The notes under the pieces are model-generated. The model searched no databases. It was not told the origin of the DNA and saw nothing but the letters and a program-made list of their open reading frames with translations. Shown here piece by piece: positions 1 to 9,554 of a stretch of 64,000 nucleotides of DNA. The position numbers and the translations under genes are program-made. Origin of the DNA: Gracilibacillus salinarum (GTDB taxonomy: Bacteria > Bacillota > Bacilli > Bacillales > Amphibacillaceae); contig NZ_CP095071.1 of NCBI RefSeq assembly GCF_022919575.1, positions 3,854,001-3,918,000 of the forward strand, in the 5' to 3' direction. Position 1 is the first letter of the stretch, and each line of letters begins with the position of its first letter.

Positions 1-46
1 AAAAACTTCGGCACTCGCTAATAGACGAGGCGAGAACCGAGTTTTT
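1..46 (+). terminator. Rho-independent terminator of an upstream gene
   Basis: The arms AAAAACTTCGG and ACCGAGTTTTT flank an inner CTCG/CGAG stem and end in a T run. It terminates whatever lies to the left of the window. Confidence 0.65.
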
Positions 47-216
47 CTAATGAATTAACTGTTCAACACGTTTAGTATGAGATCAGGAATATTATTGGTG
101 ATAAATGTAAAAAAACAAAAAAGCTAAGATTGACTATATATCAATGTCATAAACGATTTTGTTCGTTAAAAAGTTTGTGAAAAATCTGCATGAATTGTTT
201 ACTTTGGCAAGAACGA

Positions 217-269
217 TTGAAATAAATTAACGTTAATGTTTATAATGATAGTGTGATTAATCGGCCGAT
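217..269 (+). promoter_or_regulatory. Promoter of the pectate lyase gene with palindromes
   Basis: A sigma-A type promoter is visible: TTGAAA (217-222), 18-bp spacer, TATAAT (241-246). The spacer holds the palindrome TTAACGTTAA (227-236), and ATCGGCCGAT (260-269) lies at the expected transcript start. Either could be a repressor site for substrate-controlled expression; the regulator is unknown. Confidence 0.6.
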
Positions 270-330
270 AATTACTAACATTCAATTAATTAGAATGCTT
301 TACAATAAACTTAATTAAAGGATGGTTTTA

Positions 331-1443
331 GTGACTAAATTAAGATTGCTATTAATGTTAGCGTTTTCGTTTTTACTAGTGAGCGTATTCTATGTTGATA
401 CAGCTCAAGCTGCCTCGTTTGATGCAAGTAAAAGTTATAAAATTATTAACAGATATAGTGGTAAAGCATTAGAGGTATATGAATGGTCGACTGCAGATGG
501 AGGTAACATCGTGCAATATGACGACCTTGGTGGTTTAAATCAGCAATGGCGAATTGTAGATGTTGGAGAAGGCTACAATAAATTGTTAAATGCAAACAGT
601 GTTAAGGCAATGGAAGTGTATGACTGGTCGACAGCAGACGGTGCAAATATAGCGCAATGGTATGATTGGAATGCTGCGAGTCAGCAATGGAGTATTCAAG
701 ATGTAGGAAATGGTTATGTGAAAATTATTAACCGTAACAGTGGTAAAGCGTTAGAAGTATATGACTGGTCCACTGCAAATGGTGGCAATATTGTTCAGTG
801 GGATGACTGGGGCGGAACAAGCCAACAATGGCGAATTGTGGAAGTATCACCTAGTGACACGATTACAGTCGATGAGACAATTGTGGTAGAAGCTGGCGAT
901 ACATTTGATGGCGGTGGAAAACGATACGTAGCAAACCCTGATACACTAGGGGATGGCAGCCAATCAGAAAGCCAGGATCCAGTGTTCCGATTAGAAGACG
1001 GTGCTACACTGAAAAATGTTGTAATCGGTGATCCCGCAGCAGACGGTGTTCATACTTATGGAGATGCATTGGTACAGAACGTTGTTTGGGAAGACATTGG
1101 CGAAGATGCGTTGACGATTAAAGATGATGGTCACGTTACAATTAGAGGTGGTTCGGCACAAAATGGTGATGATAAGATGTTCCAAGTCAATGCACCATCC
1201 ACGTTCGAGATCTTGAACTTCACTGCAGATAATGCTGGTAAAATGATTCGTCAAAATGGTGGTACAACGTTCAAAACAAGCATCATCATCGACGGAAGTG
1301 TGATCACAAATATGGACGAAGCCATTTTCCGAACAGACTCAAGTTCAAGTGAAGTCACCATGACCAACACGAGATATTCTGATGTCGGTGAAAAATGGTA
1401 CAACGTCGATAACGTTTCAGAAAGCGGAAACTACGAATATTAA
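331..1443 (+). CDS. Secreted ricin-type lectin / PL3-family pectate lyase
   Basis: Predicted extracellular enzyme that cleaves pectate by beta-elimination. Residues 1-28 form a signal peptide (basic start, long hydrophobic core, AQA site). About residues 33-175 form a ricin B-like carbohydrate-binding domain with three repeats, each ending in QQW (the QxW motif). From about 180 to the end the sequence looks like polysaccharide lyase family 3, with an LKNVVIG segment and VVWEDIGEDALTIK. An upstream ATG at 322 overlaps the ribosome binding site. GTG at 331 sits 8 nt after AAAGGA and gives a better signal peptide, so I use it. Monocistronic, with its own promoter and terminator. The family call is confident; exact substrate is inference. 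Confidence 0.85.
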   Translation: MTKLRLLLMLAFSFLLVSVFYVDTAQAASFDASKSYKIINRYSGKALEVYEWSTADGGNIVQYDDLGGLNQQWRIVDVGEGYNKLLNANSVKAMEVYDWSTADGANIAQWYDWNAASQQWSIQDVGNGYVKIINRNSGKALEVYDWSTANGGNIVQWDDWGGTSQQWRIVEVSPSDTITVDETIVVEAGDTFDGGGKRYVANPDTLGDGSQSESQDPVFRLEDGATLKNVVIGDPAADGVHTYGDALVQNVVWEDIGEDALTIKDDGHVTIRGGSAQNGDDKMFQVNAPSTFEILNFTADNAGKMIRQNGGTTFKTSIIIDGSVITNMDEAIFRTDSSSSEVTMTNTRYSDVGEKWYNVDNVSESGNYEY

Positions 1444-1454
1444 ATAATTAAACA

Positions 1455-1489
1455 AAAAAGGTTCGAAGGTAACTTCGAGCCTTTTTTGT
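1455..1489 (+). terminator. Terminator of the pectate lyase gene
   Basis: Stem GGTTCGAAG/CTTCGAGCC (with G-U) with an A run before and a T run after, directly after the stop codon. Confidence 0.85.
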
Positions 1490-1639
1490 CGTTCAAGAAA
1501 GAGTATAAGCGCAGTCACAGCAGTAATCATATTAATAACCCTTACCCATTTGCGTAGAACAGGGGGCTATTTTTTTGCGTTCAAAATAGCGACACGGTAT
1601 GCATTTATTTAATCAAGAAAAAACGTGGTTCGATAAAGG

Positions 1640-1891
1640 TTGAACCAGCTGAGCATAAAAGTGGTCAAAGATTACAAAGCGAAATATTACCTAAAAGATG
1701 TGTATTACTTTATTGGACCTGTCTACAATAACGGAAAGTACGAGAGCAAGAAGATATCGACAGAAGCGTACCGGAAAATGTTATAACGCACAATTGGACT
1801 GACTGCGTATAATTTGCAGAAAACCCAGGTATCGACCATGCATGAGAAAGTGGCGGACTTGATCACCATTACCAAGGCAAACCGGCCATAG
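1640..1891 (+). pseudogene. Decayed coding remnant, unrecognised
   Basis: One frame reads protein-like for 83 codons but contains a stop at 1784-1786 and ends at 1889-1891. It has no credible ribosome binding site. The first half is rich in Lys and Tyr (VVKDYKAKYYLKDVYYFIG). A short Met-initiated piece in another frame just upstream (from about 1592, MHLFNQEKTWFDKG) may be its displaced N-terminus. I do not recognise the family. The rest of 1490-2045 shows no gene. Confidence 0.3.
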
Positions 1892-2045
1892 TTCCACACA
1901 AACACTTGCGGAGCCACCATTTAAACGTGTCAGATAAGACGGTAGATACAGCTAAAGAATACGTATTTTTCCGAGTTTCTCACTTCAGTGTATGAAATAT
2001 GCGGAGACTATACATTGAATTTTTAAAACCGTTAAAGATAAAAGA

Positions 2046-2096
2046 TTGACGTATAACCAAAAGGTGTTATATTATAAAGTAACACCTTTTGGTTAT
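2046..2096 (+). promoter_or_regulatory. Promoter embedded in a perfect 17-bp inverted repeat (ArsR-type operator)
   Basis: The -35 TTGACG (2046-2051) and -10 TATTAT (2070-2075) are 18 bp apart. Perfect 17-bp arms at 2053-2069 and 2080-2096 bracket the -10, with a 10-bp centre. Transcription would start inside the right arm, so this is a DNA operator, not a terminator. Autorepression by the ArsR protein encoded at the end of the operon is the likely role. Confidence 0.75.
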
Positions 2097-2121
2097 ATTT
2101 AAAAACGAAGGAGCGTTATTA

Positions 2122-2541
2122 TTGAAAAAAGTAGAAGATATTCAACAAACCGTTTTGCTTGATGCTGATATTGAAAAAGTGTGGAAGAAAGTAGCCTCTG
2201 CACAAGGTCTGGAACAATGGTTCATGCCAAATGATTTTGAACCGGTTGAAGGACATCCATTCCACATTCAATCTCCATTTGGACCATCTCCCTGTAAAGT
2301 ATTCGAAGTGGACGAGCCGTATAAGCTCTTTTTTTCGTGGGATGTTGATGGCTGGATCATATCCTTTCATCTGAAAGAAGTTGGGGATAAAACAGAATTT
2401 ACCTTGATACACGGTGGCTGGAAACAAGAGGATGAACTTCTCACCAAACCTCAAGAGAAAAGCAGTGTGATTCGGGAGCGCATGAATAATGGCTGGGTAA
2501 ACATTGTGCAGCACAAACTGAAAGAAGTTGTGGAACAATAG
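2122..2541 (+). CDS. SRPBCC / AHSA1-domain protein
   Basis: 139-residue START-like (SRPBCC, AHSA1) fold protein; such proteins bind hydrophobic ligands in a helix-grip cavity. Visible marks are an N-terminal strand with FxxW-type spacing (IEKVWKKVASAQGLEQWF) and the C-terminal long helix (NNGWVNIVQHKLKEVVE). A TTG start at 2122 is chosen because GAAGGAG (2107-2113) lies 8 nt upstream; the ATG at 2089 has no such site and falls in the operator. The next gene is an ArsR regulator starting at the following base, a common AHSA1-SdpR-like pairing. The ligand is unknown. Confidence 0.8.
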   Translation: MKKVEDIQQTVLLDADIEKVWKKVASAQGLEQWFMPNDFEPVEGHPFHIQSPFGPSPCKVFEVDEPYKLFFSWDVDGWIISFHLKEVGDKTEFTLIHGGWKQEDELLTKPQEKSSVIRERMNNGWVNIVQHKLKEVVEQ

Positions 2542-2865
2542 ATGACTGCAGCAACTCAGGAAGTATTTCAGGCGATAGCTGATCCAACCAGAAGAGAAGT
2601 GCTCCGATTGTTAGCAGATAAAGAACGGACTATTTCCGAAATGACGACACATTTTCCCGTAAGTCGTACAGCTGTAGTGAAACATCTGCAAGTCTTAAGT
2701 GAAGCACAACTTATCAGTGGAGAAAAAAGAGGAAGAGAAAAAGTATATCGTATACATGCAGAGCCTTTGGAAGAAGTCAGTCAATGGCTATCCTATTTTG
2801 AACAGTTCTGGCAAAATAAATTAAGTTTATTACAACATATCGTAGAGAAAGATGACGAGGAATAG
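2542..2865 (+). CDS. ArsR/SmtB-family winged-helix repressor (SdpR-like)
   Basis: 107-residue winged-helix regulator. Residues about 8-75 carry the ArsR fold: AIADPTRREVLRLL, then the recognition helix in SRTAVVKHLQVL, then the wing GEKRGREKVYRI. No cysteine metal site is visible, so it probably does not sense metal through the classical CxC motif. ATG immediately follows the stop of the SRPBCC gene (TAGATG), which indicates translational coupling. It probably binds the perfect palindrome at 2053-2096 and represses its own operon. Confidence 0.85.
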   Translation: MTAATQEVFQAIADPTRREVLRLLADKERTISEMTTHFPVSRTAVVKHLQVLSEAQLISGEKRGREKVYRIHAEPLEEVSQWLSYFEQFWQNKLSLLQHIVEKDDEE

Positions 2866-2874
2866 AAAAAAGCA

Positions 2875-2945
2875 AAGTGGGGGAATAACTTCCTGATACG
2901 TTTCGTTAGCAATCAGCGGGGCACAAAAACCCCACTGATTGAAGT
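2875..2945 (+). repeat. Dispersed intergenic repeat, copy A
   Basis: About 71 bp closely matching 9239-9310 on the opposite strand and partly matching 23553-23583. It contains a hairpin with arms CAATCAGCGGGG/CCCCACTGATTG (2910-2941). It lies between convergent genes and could end transcription from either side, but it lacks a U tract. Confidence 0.75.
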
Positions 2946-2951
2946 TTCCCT

Positions 2952-5048
2952 TTATTCCTCATCTTCGAGTACATTATAAGCCAGATCAAATAAATTCAGT
3001 TGACTGTTAAATAATGATTCCGTGGTTTGATGTCTGATATGATAGTAGCTTCCATCTTGTGTCTGGACTCTTGCTTTGGCGGAATCCTTTAACATTAACT
3101 CCAAAATATTGTTGATTCGTTCCTTAATACGGCCTTCAAATATAGGAAACATTAATTCCACTCGCTTGACCATATTGCGTGTCATCAAGTCAGCTGACGA
3201 AAGCAATAGTTTTTCTTCGCCATTGTAGTGAAAATAATAGATGCGACTATGCTCGAGGAAGCGTCCGACAATGCTTTTGACATTGATATTATCACTGACA
3301 CCAGCAATGCCAGGGCGCAGGCAGCAAATACCTCGGACGATTAAATCAATCTTTACGCCTGCTTGAGAAGCTTCATACATTTTCTTAATTACTGGTTTAT
3401 CTGTTAGCGAATTCATCTTCGCAATTATCCTTCCATTGCCATAGCGTTTATGGAAATCGATTTCTCTGTCAATGTAGCCGATAATATCATTTCTAATATC
3501 AAAAGGTGCCATTGATAGATGATGATAACCAGGCTTTTCAGTATATCCACTTAGATAATTAAAGAAATTCGTTGCATCGATACCGAATTTACGCTTAGAC
3601 GTTAAATAAGACATATCTGTATAGAATTTCGCTGTTTGATCGTTGTAATTACCTGTACCCAAATGGACAATCCGTTCGATCTTTCCATGCGTCTTGCGGA
3701 CAACTAAGGTAATCTTACTGTGCGTTTTTAATGAAATCATGCCATAAATAACATGACAGCCTGCTTTTTCTAATTCTTTTGCCCATTGTACGTTGTTTTC
3801 CTCATCAAATCTTGCTTTTAATTCAACTAGTACGGTTACTTGCTTACCATTTTCCGCGGCTCTTTTTAACCCCTCGATAATTGGCGAGCCACCGCTAACG
3901 CGATAGAGTGTTTGTTTAATCGCTAAAACCTCTGGATCATTAGCTGCATCACGTACTAAATCAACAACTGGCTCAAAGGATTCGTACGGGTGATGAAGAA
4001 ATAAATCACGTTTGCGAACTGCCTCGAAGACATTTTCATCTTCATGAATATCCTGGGCAGGCTGTGGAATTAATGTTTCATAAATTAGATGCTCATATTC
4101 TTTGCGTACATGGCCATAAAAATCATTCAAAAATGTGAGGTCGAGTGGACCGTTAATGATATAAAGATCTTTCTTATGGATTTCTAGAACATGAAGCAAA
4201 AACTCGACCATATCAGGGTTGTTCTCTCTGGCATCCACTTCAAGCCGTACCGCTGCACCCCATTTTCTTTTTTTTAGTTCCTTTTCAATCTCCTTCAGAA
4301 GGTCGCGTGCCCCTTCTTCGTGGATTGTCATATCGGCATTTCGTGTAATCCGGAATGTTGTGGAAGAAATTACATGATATCCTTTGAAGAATTTATTAAT
4401 AAAGTAGCGGATCAAATCTTCCAGCAAAATATAATGATGTGGACTGCCTATTTGAATGAAACGATCCAATAAAGCAGGAACTTGCACAATCGCAGTTTTT
4501 GGGTGCTCATGCTCGATTTCATAAATGTCCTCTAGCTGCACGGCCAGATTTAGTGACTTATTTAGCAGCATAGGAAACGCGCGGTAAGCATCAATCGCCA
4601 TAGGAGTAAGCACAGGAAAAATCTGCTCATCAAAATATTCCTCAAGCTCATTGATTTCCTTTGATGTTAGATCACTCATGTTTACTATTTTAATGTCTTC
4701 TTTAATTAAGAGAGGTAATAAATCTTTGTATAAATCATATTGCTGCTCTACCAGTTCATGATTAAAACTGGATATTTTCGATAATTGCTGCTTAGGGGTA
4801 TGACCTGATTTGTTATCAGGGCGATTGAAACCAGCCTTGACCTGGTCTTTCAATCCAGCAACTCTTACCATAAAAAACTCGTCTAAATTTGAAGAGAATA
4901 TTGACAAAAAACGCAAACGTTCCAATAGCGGATTGGTTTCATCATCTGCTTCCTCTAGTACACGTTTATTAAAGGAAAGCCAACTGATCTCCCGGTTATT
5001 ATAGTAAGCAGGTAATTCTAGGTTTTTTTCTTGTTTGACAGTTGACAT
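2952..5048 (-). CDS. ppk: Polyphosphate kinase 1
   Basis: 698 residues, the usual Ppk1 length. It reversibly transfers the gamma phosphate of ATP to polyphosphate. The start (NNREISWLSFNKRVLEEA) is the Ppk1 N-terminal signature. The phospho-accepting histidine lies in LKTHSKITLVVR, followed by VHLGTGNYND. The second catalytic histidine region is near RIYYFHYNGEEKLLLSSAD. AAAGGA lies 9 nt before the ATG. It is the downstream partner of ppx on the same strand, with a 95-bp gap, so synthesis and degradation of polyphosphate are encoded together. Confidence 0.96.
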   Translation of the reverse strand: MSTVKQEKNLELPAYYNNREISWLSFNKRVLEEADDETNPLLERLRFLSIFSSNLDEFFMVRVAGLKDQVKAGFNRPDNKSGHTPKQQLSKISSFNHELVEQQYDLYKDLLPLLIKEDIKIVNMSDLTSKEINELEEYFDEQIFPVLTPMAIDAYRAFPMLLNKSLNLAVQLEDIYEIEHEHPKTAIVQVPALLDRFIQIGSPHHYILLEDLIRYFINKFFKGYHVISSTTFRITRNADMTIHEEGARDLLKEIEKELKKRKWGAAVRLEVDARENNPDMVEFLLHVLEIHKKDLYIINGPLDLTFLNDFYGHVRKEYEHLIYETLIPQPAQDIHEDENVFEAVRKRDLFLHHPYESFEPVVDLVRDAANDPEVLAIKQTLYRVSGGSPIIEGLKRAAENGKQVTVLVELKARFDEENNVQWAKELEKAGCHVIYGMISLKTHSKITLVVRKTHGKIERIVHLGTGNYNDQTAKFYTDMSYLTSKRKFGIDATNFFNYLSGYTEKPGYHHLSMAPFDIRNDIIGYIDREIDFHKRYGNGRIIAKMNSLTDKPVIKKMYEASQAGVKIDLIVRGICCLRPGIAGVSDNINVKSIVGRFLEHSRIYYFHYNGEEKLLLSSADLMTRNMVKRVELMFPIFEGRIKERINNILELMLKDSAKARVQTQDGSYYHIRHQTTESLFNSQLNLFDLAYNVLEDEE

Positions 5049-5143
5049 CAGACATCATCCTTTTTCGACAATCTTCTTATTTATCATAACGCAAAGTCAT
5101 TCGAGTTTTGTTACGATAATGTAAATTTTCTGTTAACTTAGAT

Positions 5144-6670
5144 TTACGAAGTGAGAAAACGTAGAATGACTTCTTTTTTGATTGCTTTTTCCAGATGTTT
5201 TTTTTGTTTCTCGGATTGATATTCTTCCGGAGCAGCATCACCATTGCAGTGAAGCTCAATCACTAACGCTTCTTTGTGGTGGTCAAATGTTATCTCTTTC
5301 ACCACTTGACGTCTTGTAGCATCCAGGCAGTAACAGAACTTAAGAATGGATCCCAGATGCTTCAGTTTCTTGCGTTCTTCTTTTAAGAACCAGGATTTAT
5401 AAGGCCTGATAAATTGTTTGAAAATGGTTTTATTTTTGTAAGATGCAATTAATGCAATACGTAACCGATCCTTATGCATCAATCCGTCAATCGTTCGATT
5501 TGCAAGTAGATAGAAGGTATGTTGGGCACTGGCTTCCGCATCAATATATTCACCTAAGTTACATAAATAGCTAGCTCTTTTTAGCAGTTTCCAATCCTGT
5601 TTGTCCAAATGAATCAGACTGTTTTCCTTCAAATATTGGAAGAGTTTACGAGTTAAATATTGCACGTGGACAATTTGCTTAGTGTCCAGATTGTAGTCGG
5701 TAATCAATTCCTGAATGCTGTCCTCTAACACATTCGGAAAGAGAACAGAACCAATCTCCTTTGACAGCTGCTCAAAGAACACACCGTCTCTTAGTCCTTT
5801 TCTGCTTAAAATAAAGCAATCAGCCTGGATAATTTGATACAAGCTGTGGAAGACTTCAATAGCAGGTATAATAATATCGGCACGGTCTTTTGACAGCCCC
5901 TCGACCTTGGAGAGTTTATCCGGCTTTAAGGTAGTTAAATAATTACTTACTTGCTTAATATCTGTATCATACATTTTATACTGGTGTTGCCCAGCTAACG
6001 GATACTCCTTCAAGTTTTGATCAATCTGTACTAAATTCCGCGCGCTCCCACCGATGGCTACTAATGGAACTTCTTTATTACACAGCCAGGGAAGTGTAGA
6101 GAATTGCTCTGCTAAATAATGTCGCAATTCTTTTAATTCAGCTTCTGTCGGTATCGGTTTTGAGAAGAACTCTTTCAATGTCAACGCACCGAACGGGAAA
6201 CTGTGCGCTTCGATTAATTCGCGATCTTCAAAATATGTCACCTCTGTACTGCCACCACCGATATCAACTGTAATACCAGTAGTAACTGAGGTAGAATTCA
6301 CCACTGCCAAATAGCCATAATAGGCTTCTTCTTTTTCAGTTAGAATACGAAGTGTCATCCCGGTTTTGGCTTCCGCCTGCTGGACGATTTCTTCTTTATT
6401 GTCAGCCTGTCTGATTGTCGCGGTTGCAACACAGACAACTTCCTGCAGATGATAGGTTGCTAACACATCTTGAAAGCTCTGTAATGTCGATACCAAACGG
6501 TCAATTCCGGATTGTGTCAGTGTATTGTCATCATTTAAGAAAGTCCTAAGTCTGGCAACGGCTTTTACATTTTCCACTTCTTTTAACTTACCGCCTTTTT
6601 CCCTTAAATAAATGACAAGTCGCATCGTATTTGATCCGATATCAATAATGGCATAGTATTGTTTCTTCAT
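5144..6670 (-). CDS. ppx: Exopolyphosphatase (Ppx/GppA family)
   Basis: 508 residues. Releases phosphate from polyphosphate ends, and may act on pppGpp as relatives do. The actin-like ATPase fold shows YAIIDIGSNTMRLVIY at the start, VDIGGGSTE near residue 140, and AIGGSARNL near 210. The C-terminal ~190 residues are the helical Ppx extension. AGGGTGAT lies just before the ATG. A TATAAT (6705-6710, minus strand) with a weak -35 about 18 bp upstream could drive the ppx-ppk operon. Confidence 0.95.
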   Translation of the reverse strand: MKKQYYAIIDIGSNTMRLVIYLREKGGKLKEVENVKAVARLRTFLNDDNTLTQSGIDRLVSTLQSFQDVLATYHLQEVVCVATATIRQADNKEEIVQQAEAKTGMTLRILTEKEEAYYGYLAVVNSTSVTTGITVDIGGGSTEVTYFEDRELIEAHSFPFGALTLKEFFSKPIPTEAELKELRHYLAEQFSTLPWLCNKEVPLVAIGGSARNLVQIDQNLKEYPLAGQHQYKMYDTDIKQVSNYLTTLKPDKLSKVEGLSKDRADIIIPAIEVFHSLYQIIQADCFILSRKGLRDGVFFEQLSKEIGSVLFPNVLEDSIQELITDYNLDTKQIVHVQYLTRKLFQYLKENSLIHLDKQDWKLLKRASYLCNLGEYIDAEASAQHTFYLLANRTIDGLMHKDRLRIALIASYKNKTIFKQFIRPYKSWFLKEERKKLKHLGSILKFCYCLDATRRQVVKEITFDHHKEALVIELHCNGDAAPEEYQSEKQKKHLEKAIKKEVILRFLTS

Positions 6671-6760
6671 TTTATCACCCTGTATTGGTTGTAGATTTTG
6701 CTACATTATACCATAATAGAATGATGAATCTGAATATTAAAAATTGAGAGGATACTATAT

Positions 6761-7633
6761 ATGTGGCAAGAAGAAATAGCATTAACGATGCCTTATGATT
6801 TTGATTATCTCTTGTTCCGGATGGACATGGATAATCTTAATTATGTTGATATGGAAAATCGTCGCGTATTTGTGCCGATTCGGATCGAAGAAGAAAAACA
6901 TGTGGTGACGGTAACAGCAACTGGCACCACACAAGCCCCGTCCTTTCTTACCGAAGGACAGCTTGTACAGAGAAAAGATGAACTGATTGCCAGGATTGCT
7001 GCAATTTTTGCTTGGGATCAGGATTTAAATAAAATTGGTCAATTCTTTGCAGAAACAGATCTGGCTGATTTGTTTGATCAATATCCGGCGACACCTTTAA
7101 TCAGAGAGTTTGATCCTTTTAGCAATCTAGTAAAAACAATCATCCATCAGCAATTAAACATGTCCTTCGCGCAAGTTCTGACATTGCGATTCGTCACCAC
7201 TTATGGCGAAAAAGTCGATGATGTGTGGTTTTATCCTGCACCAAATCAAGTGGCAAAGATTCCTTATCAAGAGCTGCAAGACATGCAATTTAGCCGTCGT
7301 AAGGCAGAATATGTGATTGATACTGCTCAGAAAATAGTTGATGGCGAATTAGATCTTTATTCCTTTTATGACAAGACAGATCAAGAAGTCATGAAGGAAT
7401 TAGTGAAAATTCGCGGTATTGGTGCATGGACTGCCCAAAACTGGCTGATGTTCTCGCTGGGAAGACAGGACCACTTTCCATCAAGTGACATCGGCATTCA
7501 GAACGCACTCAAACAATACTTCGGACTTGATAAGAAACCGTCAGCACAGCAATTAGAGGAATGGAATCAATTCTGGGAACCGTACCGCTCTTATGCTGCG
7601 ATGACCTTATGGCGAAGTATTGAAGAGCCTTAA
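6761..7633 (+). CDS. alkA: DNA-3-methyladenine glycosylase, AlkA type
   Basis: 290-residue HhH-GPD base-excision repair glycosylase that removes alkylated bases. The helix-hairpin-helix is in LVKIRGIGAWTAQNWLMFSLG (near residue 220) and the catalytic aspartate follows in FPSSDIGIQ. The N-terminal ~100 residues form the AlkA beta domain. GAGAGGATAC precedes the ATG. It is divergent from ppx, and its last codons overlap the stop of the convergent TPR gene by 4 bp. Confidence 0.9.
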   Translation: MWQEEIALTMPYDFDYLLFRMDMDNLNYVDMENRRVFVPIRIEEEKHVVTVTATGTTQAPSFLTEGQLVQRKDELIARIAAIFAWDQDLNKIGQFFAETDLADLFDQYPATPLIREFDPFSNLVKTIIHQQLNMSFAQVLTLRFVTTYGEKVDDVWFYPAPNQVAKIPYQELQDMQFSRRKAEYVIDTAQKIVDGELDLYSFYDKTDQEVMKELVKIRGIGAWTAQNWLMFSLGRQDHFPSSDIGIQNALKQYFGLDKKPSAQQLEEWNQFWEPYRSYAAMTLWRSIEEP

Positions 7634-8970
7634 GATGGAATATTAACCATCAATTGTTTGTACGTATTCGCTTGTTCTTTGTCGCCTTTTGCTGCATAAC
7701 TCTTGTAGAGATATTGAATAGGTGCCGGATCGTTTGGTGATAATTCCATCTCCCATTCAAAACAGGCGATAGCTTTATCATATTGCTCCAAGTCAAAATA
7801 GATTTCACCTAAGGCAAATTGCTGGTCTGGATTATCCGATAATTGTTCCATTTTTTTCAGCTTCTTAATTATCGGAAGCTCTGTCGTATCCAAGTAATGC
7901 AATATTTCAGTAAGTGAGAGAACAGGTAGCAACTTTTTGATCGTATGCTGTAATACCTTTTCTAATTGAACGGCATCGTCCTGATACACCGCCAGAATTT
8001 TTGCAAGTACTTGTTGGTAAAGGGGGGCGAGCTCCTCGGAAGACACTTTTTGCATAGCTGTTTCGAAAAGTGTCCGATCAGGTTGATTCTGTTCTTTTAG
8101 GTAAAAACGTAAAATCGAGGAATATCCACCGAGTTCCATCAGTTTTGAGATGATGTCATCCGGTTTTTGGTAGTGATCAAGCATTTTCTCCCAGAATAGA
8201 ATCTGATCAGACTTGTTAAGCAATCTCTCCGTTAACGTTGCCACTGATGTGATGGATGTTAAGGCGGAACGAGCAACAAAATATAAGTACAACTGATCAA
8301 ATTGACGATTATCTATATCGTATTGTCGTAATAGCGAATTTATGATGGATTTAGGGTAATTTTGGTCAAAAAACATGGATTCCAAGTAGAGGGGATCAGA
8401 CCACTTTTCTGTCAGTCTGTCAATGTTGCGATACATGTCGCTGTATTTCTGAAAGTCAAAGTGATGGAGCATATCCTTGGCAAACGTATCATTCGGGCGG
8501 ATAAGAACATAATTGACAAGTAACCGGTAAGCTTTCATGAGTGAACCATTACGTCGATGGTTATAAAAGGCTTTTTTGCATTGTGCCTGAATTTTTTTCT
8601 CATCGATAAAATTATCAAACATCGCAAGAATATAGAGCATTTCTGTTTCATTATATTTGTCATTAAGCTTTTGAAACATGTGATTGTTAGAAGTAAGTCG
8701 ATATACTTCGTCTTTGGAAAGTAATGCTTTCGTAAGTGGGTGATTATTATCGAATGAGTGGCCGTTTTTGAGTGCTTGTTTTAGAAAGGATGTCAGACGT
8801 ATCTCGGTCGTTTTTTTTGCGTTAATGTAGCGGTCTTTATAGAAAAATAAGAAGTATGTTTGCTTGTTTGTCAGTTGAACTTCTATGAGTTTTGCCTGGC
8901 GATAGACCCACATATTTGCAACAGTAGCGGGTGTTGTTTTTTTGTGATGCATAAGCTGGATAGTTGTCAT
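7630..8970 (-). CDS. Hypothetical TPR-containing protein
   Basis: 446 residues with no signal peptide or membrane segment. Mostly alpha-helical; the C-terminal ~60 residues match a tetratricopeptide repeat (FALGEIYFDLEQYDKAIACFEWEMELSPND). The rest is not recognised. The pattern suggests a cytoplasmic protein-interaction scaffold. It converges on alkA. Confidence 0.6.
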   Translation of the reverse strand: MTTIQLMHHKKTTPATVANMWVYRQAKLIEVQLTNKQTYFLFFYKDRYINAKKTTEIRLTSFLKQALKNGHSFDNNHPLTKALLSKDEVYRLTSNNHMFQKLNDKYNETEMLYILAMFDNFIDEKKIQAQCKKAFYNHRRNGSLMKAYRLLVNYVLIRPNDTFAKDMLHHFDFQKYSDMYRNIDRLTEKWSDPLYLESMFFDQNYPKSIINSLLRQYDIDNRQFDQLYLYFVARSALTSITSVATLTERLLNKSDQILFWEKMLDHYQKPDDIISKLMELGGYSSILRFYLKEQNQPDRTLFETAMQKVSSEELAPLYQQVLAKILAVYQDDAVQLEKVLQHTIKKLLPVLSLTEILHYLDTTELPIIKKLKKMEQLSDNPDQQFALGEIYFDLEQYDKAIACFEWEMELSPNDPAPIQYLYKSYAAKGDKEQANTYKQLMVNIPS

Positions 8971-9133
8971 ATTCGAAACAACTCCTTTTTCCCTGGTTAC
9001 TTATAGTGTAGCACAAATACTTACGGACGGAAAGTTGATCGCTTTGTAAATTTTATGTAATGTTTCTTGCGAATACCGGGAAAATGGCGGGTTGTGTGGT
9101 ATGCTAGATTAAAAGTTTACTAGGGGGATATCT

Positions 9134-9208
9134 GTGCTAAAAGAATTAATGTGGTCGCTGGCTTTAGCATTGTTGTTGATTTTTATTCCTTTTAGTGTCG
9201 CGATGTAA
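9134..9208 (+). CDS. Candidate 24-residue membrane microprotein
   Basis: A GTG start follows TAGGGGGAT at good spacing. The product is a single hydrophobic helix of 24 residues (core SLALALLLIFIPF). An extended -10 (TG-G-TATGCT, ending at 9105) lies about 30 bp upstream. No homologue recognised. A perfect terminator follows at 9381-9420. Could be a stress microprotein, or chance. Confidence 0.4.
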   Translation: MLKELMWSLALALLLIFIPFSVAM

Positions 9209-9238
9209 TAATAGAGAACGGAATAGATAAAAAGTGTG

Positions 9239-9310
9239 ACTTCAATCAGTAGGGGTTTTGACTCCCACTGATTGCTAGCGAAACGTATCAGGAAGTTATT
9301 CTCCCCACTT
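9239..9310 (-). repeat. Dispersed intergenic repeat, copy B
   Basis: The reverse complement of this stretch aligns along its full length with 2875-2945, including the CAATCAGTGGG hairpin and the block TTCCTGATACGTTTCG. Orientation is opposite to copy A. Confidence 0.75.
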
Positions 9311-9380
9311 AGCTTCTTAATTTATCGCTCTCGATTCTTGATGTGGGGGTATTACGGACGGTTATCGCCGTGATAAATGA

Positions 9381-9420
9381 AACCCCGGATTTGCTTTGGA
9401 TAAGCGAATCCGGGGTTTTT
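9381..9420 (+). terminator. Terminator upstream of clpE
   Basis: Perfect arms AACCCCGGATT/AATCCGGGGTT with a T run. It isolates clpE from upstream transcription. The remainder of 9209-9540 holds repeat copy B and nothing else I can identify. Confidence 0.85.
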
Positions 9421-9554
9421 CCTGTTGTTAAAAAGATAGGATTATTTAAAAGTATGGTTTGCGGATTATATAAAGTGGAATTGTAAGATTAAATGGAGAT
9501 GTTGAAATGTGTGATACCCGTATCATCACTTATAAATATTTTTGAGCAAAGATC

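Noticed and set aside
2119..2538. 139-codon ORF antisense to the SRPBCC gene
   Set aside because: Phe/Ile-rich antisense shadow; the sense gene has an operator, ribosome binding site and operon partner.
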